Assembly (NCBI GenBank): GCA_902810755.1
Contig: CADDYT010000103.1
Location: forward strand, 1 to 22,688
DNA from: Chloroflexota bacterium
GTDB lineage: Bacteria; Chloroflexota; Ktedonobacteria; Ktedonobacterales; Ktedonobacteraceae
Reading direction: 5' to 3'
Length of the DNA: 22,688 bases
Shown: piece by piece, positions 1-7,410 of the stretch
How the letters are laid out: each line of letters begins with the position of its first letter
Position numbering within the stretch: the stretch's first letter is position 1
Position numbers and translations under genes: made by a program
Notes under the pieces: model-generated
Databases searched by the model: none
Told to the model about the DNA's origin: nothing
The model's input: only the letters and a program-made list of their open reading frames with translations

Positions 1-165
1 TGGCTCTCGATTCTGGTGCGCAAGTTGCTCAAACGCGGCAATTTCACCTCCCTTGATAACTTGCGCGACCAGATCCTGGCCTTCATTGACTACTATAATC
101 GCACCATGGCCAAACCCATCAAATGGATGTATACGGGGCTTTCTCCTGATCGTGGAGCTATCTAA
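1..165 (+). CDS. IS630-type transposase, C-terminal end (5' truncated by window)
   Basis: An open frame runs from the first base of the window to a TAA at 163-165 and encodes 54 residues. It includes the stretch LRDQILAFIDYYNRTMAKPI followed by KWMYTG, the typical tail of IS630/Tc1-type DDE transposases, in which the tract after the last catalytic acid contains an 'F-I-x-Y-Y/F-N' segment. The catalytic residues lie outside the window, so activity cannot be judged. No inverted repeat for this element could be identified in the short stretch (166-228) before the next gene. The family call rests on the C-terminal pattern alone. Confidence 0.7.
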   Translation, partial: WLSILVRKLLKRGNFTSLDNLRDQILAFIDYYNRTMAKPIKWMYTGLSPDRGAI

Positions 166-228
166 GCCTCAATGTACTAGATGGATCGCACCGCGCCGAA
201 ATCGTGATTCAGAGAAAGAAGGAACAGA

Positions 229-247
229 ATGACAGGATCGACGGGTA
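229..247 (+). pseudogene. 5' fragment of the split hemerythrin/DUF2249 gene
   Basis: ATG at 229-231 is preceded by the purine-rich ribosome binding site AAGGA (219-223). Six codons (M T G S T G) follow before the frame is cut at 247/248 by the inserted element. Joining base 247 to base 3384 gives MTGSTGMPFDVRG in one frame, matching the start of the DUF2249 domain downstream. This is therefore the original translation start of the gene now beginning at 3383. The sequence shows the join directly; calling it the ancestral start is an inference. Confidence 0.8.
239..247. repeat. 9-bp target site duplication, left copy
   Basis: CGACGGGTA directly abuts the left terminal inverted repeat. An identical copy directly abuts the right terminal repeat at 3375-3383. 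The identity does not extend beyond nine bases on either side. Confidence 0.88.
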
Positions 248-301
248 GACACCTCGCCGTATGATGCTTGAAAGGGGTGCGCACTCAAATTGGGCAAAAA
301 A
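248..301 (+). repeat. Left terminal inverted repeat
   Basis: These 54 bases begin GACACCTCGCCGTATGATG and end in six A residues. They are the reverse complement of 3321-3374 except for one position (G275, where the other arm would give A). Confidence 0.88.
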
Positions 302-408
302 GTTGGTGTCATCGCCGAGGTTGATAGAGGGCCTCTCACCTTTTCTGGGAATGGGTGCTGACTGTAGGTAGAGAAGAGCAAGATGGGAGAAGTTTTGTTC
401 GGGTTCGC

Positions 409-418
409 ATGCTATACT
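409..418 (+). promoter_or_regulatory. Extended -10 promoter for the DinB-like gene
   Basis: ATGCTATACT contains TG-n-TATACT, an extended -10 hexamer, 65 bases before the ATG at 483. No good -35 lies at 16-18 bp. The same ten bases form the -10 of the aldolase and gntR promoters elsewhere in this window, which supports the call. Confidence 0.5.
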
Positions 419-482
419 TCTCACAGACCAGATGACCAGAGCTACAGAGCTGCGTCACTGAATGATCGATAGGAGGGTAATC

Positions 483-1058
483 ATGCCAACTCGCGCAGAG
501 ATTTTGGACACACTTGCGGCATCGCAGACGCAGGTCATGGCGTTTTTTCAAGGGCTAAGCCTGGAAGACCTGGAGCGCCCGGCAACGGCGAGTGAAGTTC
601 CCGGAGCAGCTCCGTGGCGCGCCAAGGATCATTTGGCTCACCTGGTGAAAAGCGAGCGCAACATCCAGCGATTGCTGCGACGTACACTCGCTGGCGATGC
701 TCGAGACGCTCTCTTACGCCTACAATACCCGGCGGGAATGGAAATGCCGGGCATCCTGGGCAATTTGGACGCGCTGACCCCGGAGGAGCATGAGCGGCTG
801 GGGATGGCCGTCGCCAGTGTCAATCAAACCTACGTGAACGAGCACCATGACGACAGTTTGGAGAAGGTGGCAGCGGATTACCTGGCGGCGCGGCAGGAAA
901 CATTGGACCTCCTGCAACAGTTCACCGATGATCAGCTGGCCGCTCTGGTGCCCACTGTCGTTGGTGACCAGACCGCTGGCGACTTGTTTGCCGGGAGAGC
1001 GGGGCATGCGGCTCAGCACATGACCTGGATTGAGGAAGGATTTCGTCAGGGCGTGTGA
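483..1058 (+). CDS. DinB/DfsB-family putative metalloenzyme, transposon passenger
   Basis: The 191-residue protein belongs to the DinB-like four-helix-bundle superfamily, closest in pattern to DfsB/ClbS-type members. Histidines that usually form the metal site are visible in KDHLAHL near the N-terminus and in HAAQHMTW near the C-terminus. Members act as thiol-dependent transferases or protect against reactive small molecules; the substrate here is unknown. The start at 483 is chosen because AGGAGGG (471-477) lies five bases upstream; an in-frame ATG at 462 lacks such a site. The gene lies wholly inside the insertion sequence, has its own -10 element, and points toward the transposase gene. 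The position suggests cargo selected for the host, perhaps resistance or detoxification, but nothing in the sequence proves this. Confidence 0.75.
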   Translation: MPTRAEILDTLAASQTQVMAFFQGLSLEDLERPATASEVPGAAPWRAKDHLAHLVKSERNIQRLLRRTLAGDARDALLRLQYPAGMEMPGILGNLDALTPEEHERLGMAVASVNQTYVNEHHDDSLEKVAADYLAARQETLDLLQQFTDDQLAALVPTVVGDQTAGDLFAGRAGHAAQHMTWIEEGFRQGV

Positions 1059-1452
1059 CACTCCCCGAAGCTTGTGCCGGGGCTTCTCGGCTCACGTCGA
1101 GCTCTGTGCGGGGTGTCCACCCGAACTGCTGCGCCCTTGACGCAGATACTTCACCTACAGGGGCAGGCAACGGCCTGAGAGCTTGACCGAGACCCAGGAT
1201 ATGGAGTCGCGGCAACTCGCGTCACGCGGGCTTGTAGCCCTACAGTGCGGGCAACAGTCTATCCTGCGGGGCCCGGCTCCGCTCCCCGCAGACATGTCCC
1301 GTCTGCGGGGAATACCTCTCAATACGGGGTTCATGGCAATTGAATCTGGAAAGAAAGTACCTCATTGTTGAAGAAGCTGTCTCTCTAAAGACGCGTCATG
1401 ACTGGGAGTTGTACACGCATCTGGCGGCAAGGTTTGGGCCAGTTCTCGCCAC
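1059..1452. other. Non-coding stretch inside the IS, with alternative hairpins at 1264-1310
   Basis: No convincing gene lies between the convergent DinB-like and transposase genes. The segment CTGCGGGG (1264-1271) can pair with CCCCGCAG (1284-1291). The overlapping CCCCGCAGAC (1284-1293) can instead pair with GTCTGCGGGG (1301-1310) in a perfect 10-bp stem. The two stems exclude each other. No T-run follows, so a simple intrinsic terminator is not evident. A short GC-rich inverted repeat (CCCCG/CGGGG) also lies just after the DinB-like stop, around 1062-1081. A weak 69-codon frame from TTG 1340 overlaps the transposase 3' end; I do not call it a gene. Confidence 0.5.
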
Positions 1453-3238
1453 TCATGAAGAAATCTGCTGCCGCTGGTTTTCATCGAGATCAGGCAGAGG
1501 AAGTTGGATCACATCTGACTTCCGCTGTGGCTTTTTCCGCGCTGCGTAGTCCGGCAATTTCAGGAAGAGCAGCCATTCATCAGGTCCGAGCGTCCACAGT
1601 TTCAATTGAGGCGACTGATAGCCCGTCTCGATGAGACGCGGATTCTTGACCTCTTTAATGTGCTTGTTATCCTCCCATTCTATCGTGTAGAAAGCCAACT
1701 CCGTCTCCTGATATTCGATCTTGAGCGTGCTGGTGTAAAAGCTCACCTGAACTTGTTGCCTAGCAAGTCCCTCTTCAGCGTAGAAGCGCCATCGGCGAAA
1801 GCGAATATACCCTGATCGATCCAGGTGACGGGTAAACTCTGTGGCAAAGAAGATGCGGGCCAGCGTTGGCGCAGGCAGAGTACGCGCCAGTACACCACGC
1901 AGGACATCCTGGGGGCTATGGCGATTGTCATTACGCTCCCGGTGCGCAAAGTGAATTTGGGTATTGTAGTCCCGAATAAACTTACGATGGGCCTTTTTCA
2001 TCTCATCCAGCGTAGGAGCCTTATTTAAATAATAATTCGCGAGACGCCGCATTATCCCGAAGTGCGCCTCTATATAATTTTTCCAGCTCTGCCTGGGATC
2101 AATCCGCTCTTTACGGATGTCCAGAGCCTCATATATCGCCATTGCACGTTTTGAATAAAACACCCCACCGCTATCTGTGACAATGGCCTCTGGAGCGCCG
2201 TAATTACGCAATGCCGAAGCCAATACCCGGAGGTATGCGGCAGTGTCCTGCCTTTCCGAGATAGCAGAAGTAAGCAACATTCTCGAAAAATTCTCAAGAA
2301 TACTAATTACATAGACTGGACCTTTGATATTGGGAAGCTGGTGATGCTCGATATACCGTATGTCAATGCTCCAATATTCGTGCCTCCGGGAGGCTTTAAA
2401 GGGCATCTCTTGCTTAGGCTTGGGTGGGGCTTTGGGTTTATCCCATCCATAGATGGCACGATTTTTTGCCATGATGCGTCCACATGTGCGCGGAGACAGC
2501 TTTATTCCCTCCTGGAGTAACGCGGCATGCATGCGCCATTCTCCAATGAGCGGGTTCTCTTGCTTTTTGCGAATCTCATGAGCGACTTCAAGCGTGACCT
2601 TTCTTGGGCGCGGATGCCGGGCGTGCGATTTGTCATCCAGTCCCTTGACTCCTTCCTGCCACCAGCGTTTCAGTGTTGTGTACACCGTCTGTTTACTCAC
2701 CGCCAAATACTCGGCGATGGAAGCCACAGACCATCCTTCCGCATGGAGTTGTACAATGTTGTGGCGGCGCTGCGCAGGATCAGGAGTGTCGTTCCAGGGA
2801 GGGAAGCGGCGCATCTGGATAGAGGGAGGTGGGCCAGAAGCCAGCACCGTCTTGATTGAATGATGAGAGGGCCGCCGCTGAAAGCGGGTGTCGCAGATCT
2901 CCGCAATCTCACGGATGGATATGTTCGGCATTTCCATGCGCAGATCAACAATCAACTGGCGCATATCTGGCGGTAAGCTCCGTGCCGTTTCCTGTGGCTG
3001 TTTTCGCGGCCTGGAAGCGAAGAAGCTGACCATGCCTTGCTCATCGAACGTATCAGCTTTGCGCTCCAGGCTAGTGCGCGGCTCGCCTGTCTCTTGTGCC
3101 CGTTGAATCGCTGGATCGCCGAAAAGTACAACGGGGCGGAGCAACTCGTAAGCCGTTTGCTCCGGGAAGACGCGTATATTGTTGAATGGTCTGCCAGTCT
3201 TCGGTATGCTCCCGCTGGACGCGCTTGCGTTTGGGCAC
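1453..3238 (-). pseudogene. DDE (integrase-core) transposase, probably frameshifted near 3165
   Basis: The enzyme would cut and join the ends of the surrounding element. The long frame has two helix-turn-helix regions (around ISIREIAEICDTR and WSVASIAEYLAVSKQTVYTT), then the integrase core with D in YWSIDIRYIE, D in AIVTDSGGVFYS and E in SWKNYIEAHFG, and a C-terminal beta-rich region like the Mu-C barrel. Upstream of about residue 25 this frame looks unnatural. The neighbouring frame starts at GTG 3238 behind AAGGGGG and encodes KRKRVQREHTEDWQTIQQ, then YTRLP. Removing one G from the run at 3164-3166 joins this to EQTAYELLRP, giving about 594 residues. The region 3238-1453 is 3n+1 long, as expected for one extra base. 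It may be a pseudogene, a sequencing error or, less likely, a +1 frameshift site. Confidence 0.7.
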
Positions 3239-3280
3239 CGTGTGATCCCCCTTGACACGATGAGATAGGCTGATGCATCA

Positions 3281-3309
3281 ATCGTACCCAGATTCTCTCC
3301 CATTTTCAA
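3281..3309 (-). promoter_or_regulatory. Candidate transposase promoter
   Basis: Reading on the minus strand, TTGAAA (3309-3304) and TACGAT (3286-3281) are separated by 17 bases, just inside the right terminal repeat and about 43 bases before the GTG at 3238. The -35 fits well and the -10 is only fair. Confidence 0.4.
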
Positions 3310-3320
3310 GTGCCCAGGCG

Positions 3321-3374
3321 TTTTTTGCCCAATTTGAGTGCGCACCTCTTTCAAGCATCATACGGCGAGGTGTC
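3321..3374 (-). repeat. Right terminal inverted repeat
   Basis: This is the reverse complement of 248-301 with one mismatch. It ends GGTGTC at 3374, immediately followed by the second copy of the 9-bp target duplication. Confidence 0.88.
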
Positions 3375-3383
3375 CGACGGGTA
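3375..3383. repeat. 9-bp target site duplication, right copy
   Basis: CGACGGGTA is identical to 239-247 and directly follows the right terminal repeat. Its last base is the first base of the ATG codon at 3383, the current first methionine of the interrupted gene. Confidence 0.88.
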
Positions 3384-4349
3384 TGCCGTTTGATGTTCGT
3401 GGGATGATGCCAGAAGAGCGGCGCCCGGCCATTGTTGCCCGTTTGAATGCGCTCCAGGCAGGAGAAACACTGCGCCTGGTGAGCGATCAGGATCTCGCCC
3501 CGTTACAGGCGCACTTCCTGGCCGAGCATCCCCATCTTTTCACCTGGGAGCCGGAACAGGAAGGACCCGAGGTCTGGGTGATCCGTATCCAAAGGCGCAC
3601 GCCAGATGAAGCGGCTCCAGTTCATGGTCCGGCTTCCGAAGAGTACGTTCAGGAGATCAGCCATGTGATACAGTGTATGCAGTGTGGCCTGCAATTCCAG
3701 GCCGAGGCGGTCACCGTGCGCCATGAAGGGGCACAGGAGGAACACCTGGTACACCTGCGCCTCCCCACAGATAGCTCGCCCGCACAACGCGCTATGGCCG
3801 AAGAGCTGTACGAGCATGTCGAAGGAGGAGGAACACGCAAGCTTCCGCTCACGCAGCCGTTGCGAGACGAACATCTGGAACTGCTTCCTCATATTGAGCG
3901 GTTGCAGGCAGTGGCCGATATGATCGGGACGGCACGCGGCGAGTCTATCCGGCAGGCTGTAGAGGAAGCCTACACCTTCTTGACACAGCGGCTCACACCG
4001 CATGCCCAGGCCGAAGATCGCGTCCTCTATCCGACGGTTGGGAAACTCCTGGGCGCACCAGAAGCCACCGCGACCATGAGCCGGGATCACCGGGAGATTG
4101 AGCGGTTGACCCAGGAGCTAGGAACCCTGCGGTCGCACCTGGGAGGAGCCGGCGTGGGCGAGGCAGAGGTGCAGGCGTTGCATCGTGTCCTCTATGGCCT
4201 CTACGCGCTGATCGTGGTCCACTTTGCCAAAGAGGAGGACATCTATCTTCCCCTTGCTGGACACGCACTTGACAGCGCAAGAGGCACAGCAGATGTTCGA
4301 GGAGATGGAGCGTGTGGCACAGGAAGCAAAGCGCACAGTGACCCGCTAA
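3383..4349 (+). pseudogene. DUF2249-hemerythrin domain protein, split by the IS and frameshifted
   Basis: Intact homologues would be di-iron, oxygen- or NO-responsive proteins of the cytoplasm. Residues 1-71 (from M at 3383) form a DUF2249 domain (MPFDVRGMMPEERRP). A linker holds CMQC (98-101). A hemerythrin domain follows with H164, H170, H207-x3-E211, H236 and H280-x3-E284. There are two lesions. The IS has removed the native start and ribosome binding site, leaving ATG 3383 with no visible Shine-Dalgarno. One extra base near 4256 shifts the frame: in the next frame the tail reads LDTHLTAQEAQQMFEEMERV and stops at 4347-4349, as expected for a hemerythrin helix. The shifted frame instead runs on to 4426, into the opposing aldolase gene. 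A GTG at 3338 inside the terminal repeat is in frame, so a fused product from the IS end is possible. Confidence 0.8.
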
Positions 4350-4394
4350 CGTCCTCTATAACCCAGGCGCTGGTGGCTCTTTCGAGAACCATCC

Positions 4395-5318
4395 CTATTG
4401 CACGGAACCCTCGTAAATCTCCATGATGGTTCCAAGCAACCTCAGCGCCTCAGACTTCTTTCGCTGGAATGAGTTGCGTCCAATGATCGAGCCAAAGCCG
4501 CCACCGTCGCGTATCGCACGCACTTCAGTGAAGACCTGCTCATCGGTGGCAGCCGGTCCGCCCGAGAAGATAACGATGCGCCGCCCGGCAAAGGCACTCT
4601 GGACTACGTGGTGGACACGCTCTGCCAGCATCGCTATGGGAATCTCGTACTGCTGGTAGGTCTGCTGTGCTTCTGGCAGTTCTACTCTGGCACTGGGCAG
4701 CTTGACCTTGATGATATCCGCCCCAAGCTCGGCGGCAATCTGGGCAGCATAGGCAACGACGTCAACAGCGGTCTCGCCTTCTTTGGAGAGGCCGCTGCCA
4801 CGGGGATACGACCAGACGACAACAGCCAGCCCGGCCGCTTTCGCCTCTTTCGTGAGCGCTCGTAACTCCTGGTACATAGTAGTCCGCTCAGTCGAACCCG
4901 GATAAATGGTAAAGCCAACAGCGACACAGCCCAGGCGCAGGGCATCCTCCACCCAGGAAGTCACCGCTGAAATGGGGTCGCGTTCCTCGTGCAGCAGATC
5001 GTGGTTGCTGCACTTCAGGATCAAGGGAATGTCCCCGCAATAGTCAGACACCCCAGCTTCAAGCGAGCCTAACGGCGCGGCATAGGCATTACAGCCTGCC
5101 TCGATGGCGAGTTCGAAATGGTAGCGCGGATCGTAGGCGGCGGGGTTGGGTGCGAAGCTGCGCGCCGGGCCATGCTCAAAGCCCTGGTCGATGGGCAGTA
5201 TCACCATCTTTCCCGTGCCCGCCAGGCGACCATGATTGAGCATACGGGCCAGGTTGGTGCGCACACCAGGATTTTCGCTGGCGTACCAGCCTAACATTTC
5301 ATGGATGCGATCATTCAT
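4395..5318 (-). CDS. Class I fructose-bisphosphate aldolase, DhnA/FbaB type
   Basis: This 307-residue (beta/alpha)8 aldolase of the archaeal/DhnA type condenses or cleaves fructose 1,6-bisphosphate through a lysine Schiff base. Visible motifs are LPIDQGFEHG near residue 45 (D44), the GFTIYPGS segment with Y139, DIIKVKLP near 201-208 (K204 is the likely Schiff-base lysine) and the phosphate-binding FSGGPA near 251. Start ATG 5318 is preferred over an upstream in-frame start at 5387 because the extra N-terminal residues do not look family-like and a weak purine-rich site (AAAGG...GAGAGAG) precedes 5318. It has its own promoter and a roughly 200-nt leader with a strong hairpin. Next to the KDPG pathway it would recycle glyceraldehyde 3-phosphate into hexose phosphate. 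A related aldolase activity on another phosphorylated ketose is possible. Confidence 0.85.
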   Translation of the reverse strand: MNDRIHEMLGWYASENPGVRTNLARMLNHGRLAGTGKMVILPIDQGFEHGPARSFAPNPAAYDPRYHFELAIEAGCNAYAAPLGSLEAGVSDYCGDIPLILKCSNHDLLHEERDPISAVTSWVEDALRLGCVAVGFTIYPGSTERTTMYQELRALTKEAKAAGLAVVVWSYPRGSGLSKEGETAVDVVAYAAQIAAELGADIIKVKLPSARVELPEAQQTYQQYEIPIAMLAERVHHVVQSAFAGRRIVIFSGGPAATDEQVFTEVRAIRDGGGFGSIIGRNSFQRKKSEALRLLGTIMEIYEGSVQ

Positions 5319-5384
5319 GCTCTCTCTGCCTTTCTCCTCATCTTCGTGGGAGACAAAAGGGATCGAACGATAACAGAGCAGATT

Positions 5385-5414
5385 CACCTGGCGACTGGCC
5401 AGGGTCGCCAGGTG
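5385..5414 (-). promoter_or_regulatory. 11-bp stem-loop in the aldolase mRNA leader
   Basis: CACCTGGCGAC (5385-5395) and GTCGCCAGGTG (5404-5414) are perfect inverted repeats around an 8-nt loop. The structure lies between the aldolase promoter and its start codon. No T-run follows on the minus strand, so it is more likely an operator or an mRNA structure than a terminator. Confidence 0.55.
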
Positions 5415-5500
5415 GGTTTACCGCGGATGCGCCCGCAGTGTGGGAACAAGCCTCGCCGCTCCATCCCTCCACGAACGATCCCGACGACTACCCAATAAAA

Positions 5501-5515
5501 TATCGTAATACGATA
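5501..5515. promoter_or_regulatory. Operator-like palindrome downstream of the aldolase -10
   Basis: TATCGTAATACGATA is a perfect 7-1-7 palindrome. It begins 12 bases downstream of the -10 on the minus strand, covering the expected transcription start region, a typical place for a repressor. The cognate regulator is unknown; the GntR-family protein of this cluster is one candidate. Confidence 0.55.
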
Positions 5516-5527
5516 GACTCTCTGGCT

Positions 5528-5537
5528 AGTATAGCAT
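5528..5537 (-). promoter_or_regulatory. Extended -10 promoter for the aldolase gene
   Basis: On the minus strand this reads ATGCTATACT (TG-n-TATACT). The -35 position (CATTCT at 17 bp spacing) is poor, consistent with an extended -10 promoter that may need an activator at the upstream motif 5563-5592. Confidence 0.55.
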
Positions 5538-5562
5538 ACAATCTCTGGGAAGAATGAGCAGA

Positions 5563-5592
5563 GCGATCACAAAATCGTCACAATCCAGCGTG
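5563..5592. promoter_or_regulatory. 30-nt motif with paired TCACAA, copy 1
   Basis: The motif contains ATCACAAAAT, two bases, then TCACAATCC, so TCACAA occurs twice 11 bp apart, on the same helix face. It shares 25 of 30 bases with 20631-20660, upstream of the gntR promoters. It lies about 30 bp upstream of the aldolase -10, which suits an activator site. On the minus strand the half-site reads TTGTGA, reminiscent of CRP/FNR half-sites, but the two are in direct rather than inverted orientation. Confidence 0.5.
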
Positions 5593-5616
5593 AAAGTACA
5601 AAACTTACGCGAGTAT

Positions 5617-5659
5617 GCCTGAACTTCAGGCGACCTACCAGGCTTGCATAGCATGCCTG
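5617..5659 (-). terminator. Tandem hairpins after kdgK, possible terminator
   Basis: Just after the kdgK stop, reading on the minus strand, CAGGC...GCCTG (5659-5639) is followed by GCCTGAAGTTCAGGC (5631-5617), a 6-bp stem with a 3-nt loop. Only a weak T-rich stretch (AAGTTTTG) follows. This may end the long operon before the separately promoted aldolase gene, but read-through is likely. Confidence 0.35.
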
Positions 5660-5662
5660 CTC

Positions 5663-6706
5663 TTATCGTTGTACACGTCCGGAGGTGTTGCCGCCCAGGA
5701 GGGCCTGCACTTCGGAGAGCGTCACCAGATTCAGGTCACCGGGAATCGTATGTTTGAGGGCCGAGGCCGCCACCGCAAAGTTCAAGGTCGCTTCATCCTC
5801 CATACCTGTGGTCAGGCCGTAGATCAACCCGGCGGCAAAGGCATCGCCAGCTCCGACCCGATCCACGATGTGAGTCAGATCGTATCTGGTGCTTCCAAAG
5901 AACTCTCGACCGTTGAAGAGACAAGCCGACCACCCATTATGGCTGGCGCTGTAGCTTTCCCGCACTGTAATGGCCTGATACTTCAGATTCGGGAAGCTAT
6001 CAAAGACCTTTCTGCACAGCGTTTCGTAGTGGGCCAGTCCTCCCTTGCCAGGCTTCATCTGCTTATCCCCATCGGCGGTCTCGGCGGTGATGCCCAGTGA
6101 AAGCTGACAATCTTCCTCGTTGGCGATGCCTACATCGATGTGACGGACCAGTTCGCGCATCACTTCCGGGGATTTCTTGCCGTATTTCCACAGCTTCCCC
6201 CGGTAGTTGTAATCGCACGAAACAGTGAGGCCGCGCACCTTTGCCGCCTGCACCGCAGTGAGAGAGAGATCGGCTGCGCTCTGGCTCAGCGCCGGCGTAA
6301 TGCCGCTAATATGGAACCAGCTTGCGCCGTCAAAGACAGTATCCCAGTCAAAGGTTTCCGGGCCAGCCTCTGCCATGCTGGAGTGGCTGCGGTCATAGAT
6401 GACGACTGACGGGCGCTGATTCGACCCGCTTTCGAGAAAGTAGATGCCCATGCGCTCACCGCCACGCACGATGTGCAAGGTTTCTACCCCGTGCCGCCGC
6501 AACTCGGCAAGAGCAGCATCGCCGAGTGAATTGTTCGGCAACACGGTCACGAACGCCGCCTCTAATCCAAATCGAGCCAGTGAGGCGGCCACATTGGCTT
6601 CCCCGCCGCCAAAGGTGGCTTCCAGGAGTGGCGATTGAAACAACCGCTCGAACTGCGGTGACTTCAAGCGCAACATCACTTCGCCCAGGGTGACAATTCG
6701 CGTCAT
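5663..6706 (-). CDS. kdgK: 2-keto-3-deoxygluconate kinase (PfkB family)
   Basis: It phosphorylates 2-keto-3-deoxygluconate to KDPG with ATP. The 347-residue protein shows the PfkB fold: substrate-binding [15 protein letters not shown] at 33-47 and the ATP/anion-hole signature DRVGAGDAF at 282-290 with catalytic D288. Residues about 205-225 ([15 protein letters not shown]) form an insertion that makes it somewhat longer than usual KDG kinases. Start ATG 6706 overlaps the eda stop in an ATGA, giving translational coupling, and GGGAGG precedes it by seven bases. Pairing with KDPG aldolase points to KDG rather than fructose or ribose as substrate. A kinase acting on a KDG analogue such as keto-deoxygalactonate cannot be excluded. 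Confidence 0.82.
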   Translation of the reverse strand: MTRIVTLGEVMLRLKSPQFERLFQSPLLEATFGGGEANVAASLARFGLEAAFVTVLPNNSLGDAALAELRRHGVETLHIVRGGERMGIYFLESGSNQRPSVVIYDRSHSSMAEAGPETFDWDTVFDGASWFHISGITPALSQSAADLSLTAVQAAKVRGLTVSCDYNYRGKLWKYGKKSPEVMRELVRHIDVGIANEEDCQLSLGITAETADGDKQMKPGKGGLAHYETLCRKVFDSFPNLKYQAITVRESYSASHNGWSACLFNGREFFGSTRYDLTHIVDRVGAGDAFAAGLIYGLTTGMEDEATLNFAVAASALKHTIPGDLNLVTLSEVQALLGGNTSGRVQR

Positions 6707-7359
6707 CTATCTGCCTCCCGTTCTTCGTGTGGCCGGCGGACGAGCTCCCGCCCTTCTCCGACCAACCGCGCTATCTCATCGAATCGGCCCTCGGCGATCA
6801 TGCTTCTCGTCGTCATCCAGCTTCCGCCACAGGCAACAACATTGGGCAGCGCCAGGTATGCCGGCAGATTCGTCGCGTTGATGCCGCCGGTGGGAATGAA
6901 CCGCACGCCTGGGAACGGCCCGGAGAGGGCTTTGAGCATCCGTACTCCACCGAGTTCCTCCGCAGGAAAGAACTTGAGCAGTGTCACGCCCCTCTTAAGC
7001 GCCATCATGATCTCGGTTGGCGTTGCCACGCCTGGAAGCATCGGAATGTTCCGTTCCAGGCACCAATCTACGATGGTAGCATCAAAGCCCGGTGAGACAA
7101 TATAGTGCGCGCCAGACCGAACGGCTTGCTCAGCCTGCTGCATGGTCAGCACGGTACCCGCGCCGACAAACATCTCGCGGAATTGGCCGGTTATACTGCG
7201 TATTGCCTCTGGCGCAGTTGCGGTGCGAAACGTAATCTCCGCGCAGTCTATACCGCCATCGAGGAGCGCGCGGGCAAGCGGTATTGCGTCTTCCGGTCTG
7301 TCAATGGTAATGATTGGGATCAAGCCAAGCTGGCCCAGTGTCTCCCATATCTTTTTCAT
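6703..7359 (-). CDS. eda: KDPG aldolase (2-keto-3-deoxy-6-phosphogluconate aldolase)
   Basis: It cleaves KDPG to pyruvate and glyceraldehyde 3-phosphate, the last step of the Entner-Doudoroff and uronate routes. The 218-residue protein has the class I KDPG/KHG aldolase landmarks: E41 and R45 in AEITFRT, Schiff-base K129 in LLKFFPAE, phosphate-binding PTGGIN near 156-161, and CGGSWM near 187-192. Start ATG 7359 is chosen because GGAAGG lies nine bases upstream; an in-frame TTG at 7377 overlaps that site. It overlaps kdgK by four bases. It could also act on KDPGal. Confidence 0.87.
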   Translation of the reverse strand: MKKIWETLGQLGLIPIITIDRPEDAIPLARALLDGGIDCAEITFRTATAPEAIRSITGQFREMFVGAGTVLTMQQAEQAVRSGAHYIVSPGFDATIVDWCLERNIPMLPGVATPTEIMMALKRGVTLLKFFPAEELGGVRMLKALSGPFPGVRFIPTGGINATNLPAYLALPNVVACGGSWMTTRSMIAEGRFDEIARLVGEGRELVRRPHEEREADR

Positions 7360-7410
7360 GGTCTTTTTGCCTTCCAATTATGTGTCCATACGAATTCTAG
7401 AATGTATTTG

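Larger units (their letters stand above)
248..3374. mobile_element. 3.1-kb insertion sequence with a DinB-like passenger gene
   Basis: The element is 3127 bp, delimited by 54-bp inverted repeats (248-301 and 3321-3374, one mismatch) and flanked by an exact 9-bp direct repeat. It holds a DinB/DfsB-family gene on the plus strand and a DDE (rve-fold) transposase on the minus strand, convergent and separated by about 390 bp of hairpin-rich DNA. It sits after codon 6 of a hemerythrin gene. The perfect target duplication and near-perfect terminal repeats suggest a recent insertion. The transposase frame appears shifted near its 5' end, so this copy may now need a transposase supplied in trans. Family assignment is uncertain: the integrase core resembles IS481/Tn7-TnsB/Mu-type enzymes, but the size and passenger gene are unlike a simple IS481 element. 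Confidence 0.85.

Noticed and set aside
1340..1549. 69-codon plus-strand frame whose first half (ERKYLIVEEAVSLKTRHDWE) looks protein-like
   Set aside because: It starts at TTG with no ribosome binding site, and its second half is antisense to the transposase 3' end. It might be a remnant of a gene, but I cannot identify it.
248..3374. Terminal repeats as part of a CRISPR or dispersed palindromic repeat array
   Set aside because: Only two copies exist, in inverted orientation, with flanking target duplication; this is an insertion sequence.
3338..4426. Single long hemerythrin reading frame from GTG 3338 to a stop at 4426
   Set aside because: Its first 15 codons are transposon end plus target duplication, and its last part is a frameshift product reaching into the opposing aldolase gene. 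The gene proper runs from 3383 to 4349, with its original start at 229.
5385..5414. Leader stem-loop as an intrinsic terminator of the upstream operon
   Set aside because: No T-run follows on the minus strand, and it lies downstream of the aldolase promoter rather than directly after kdgK.
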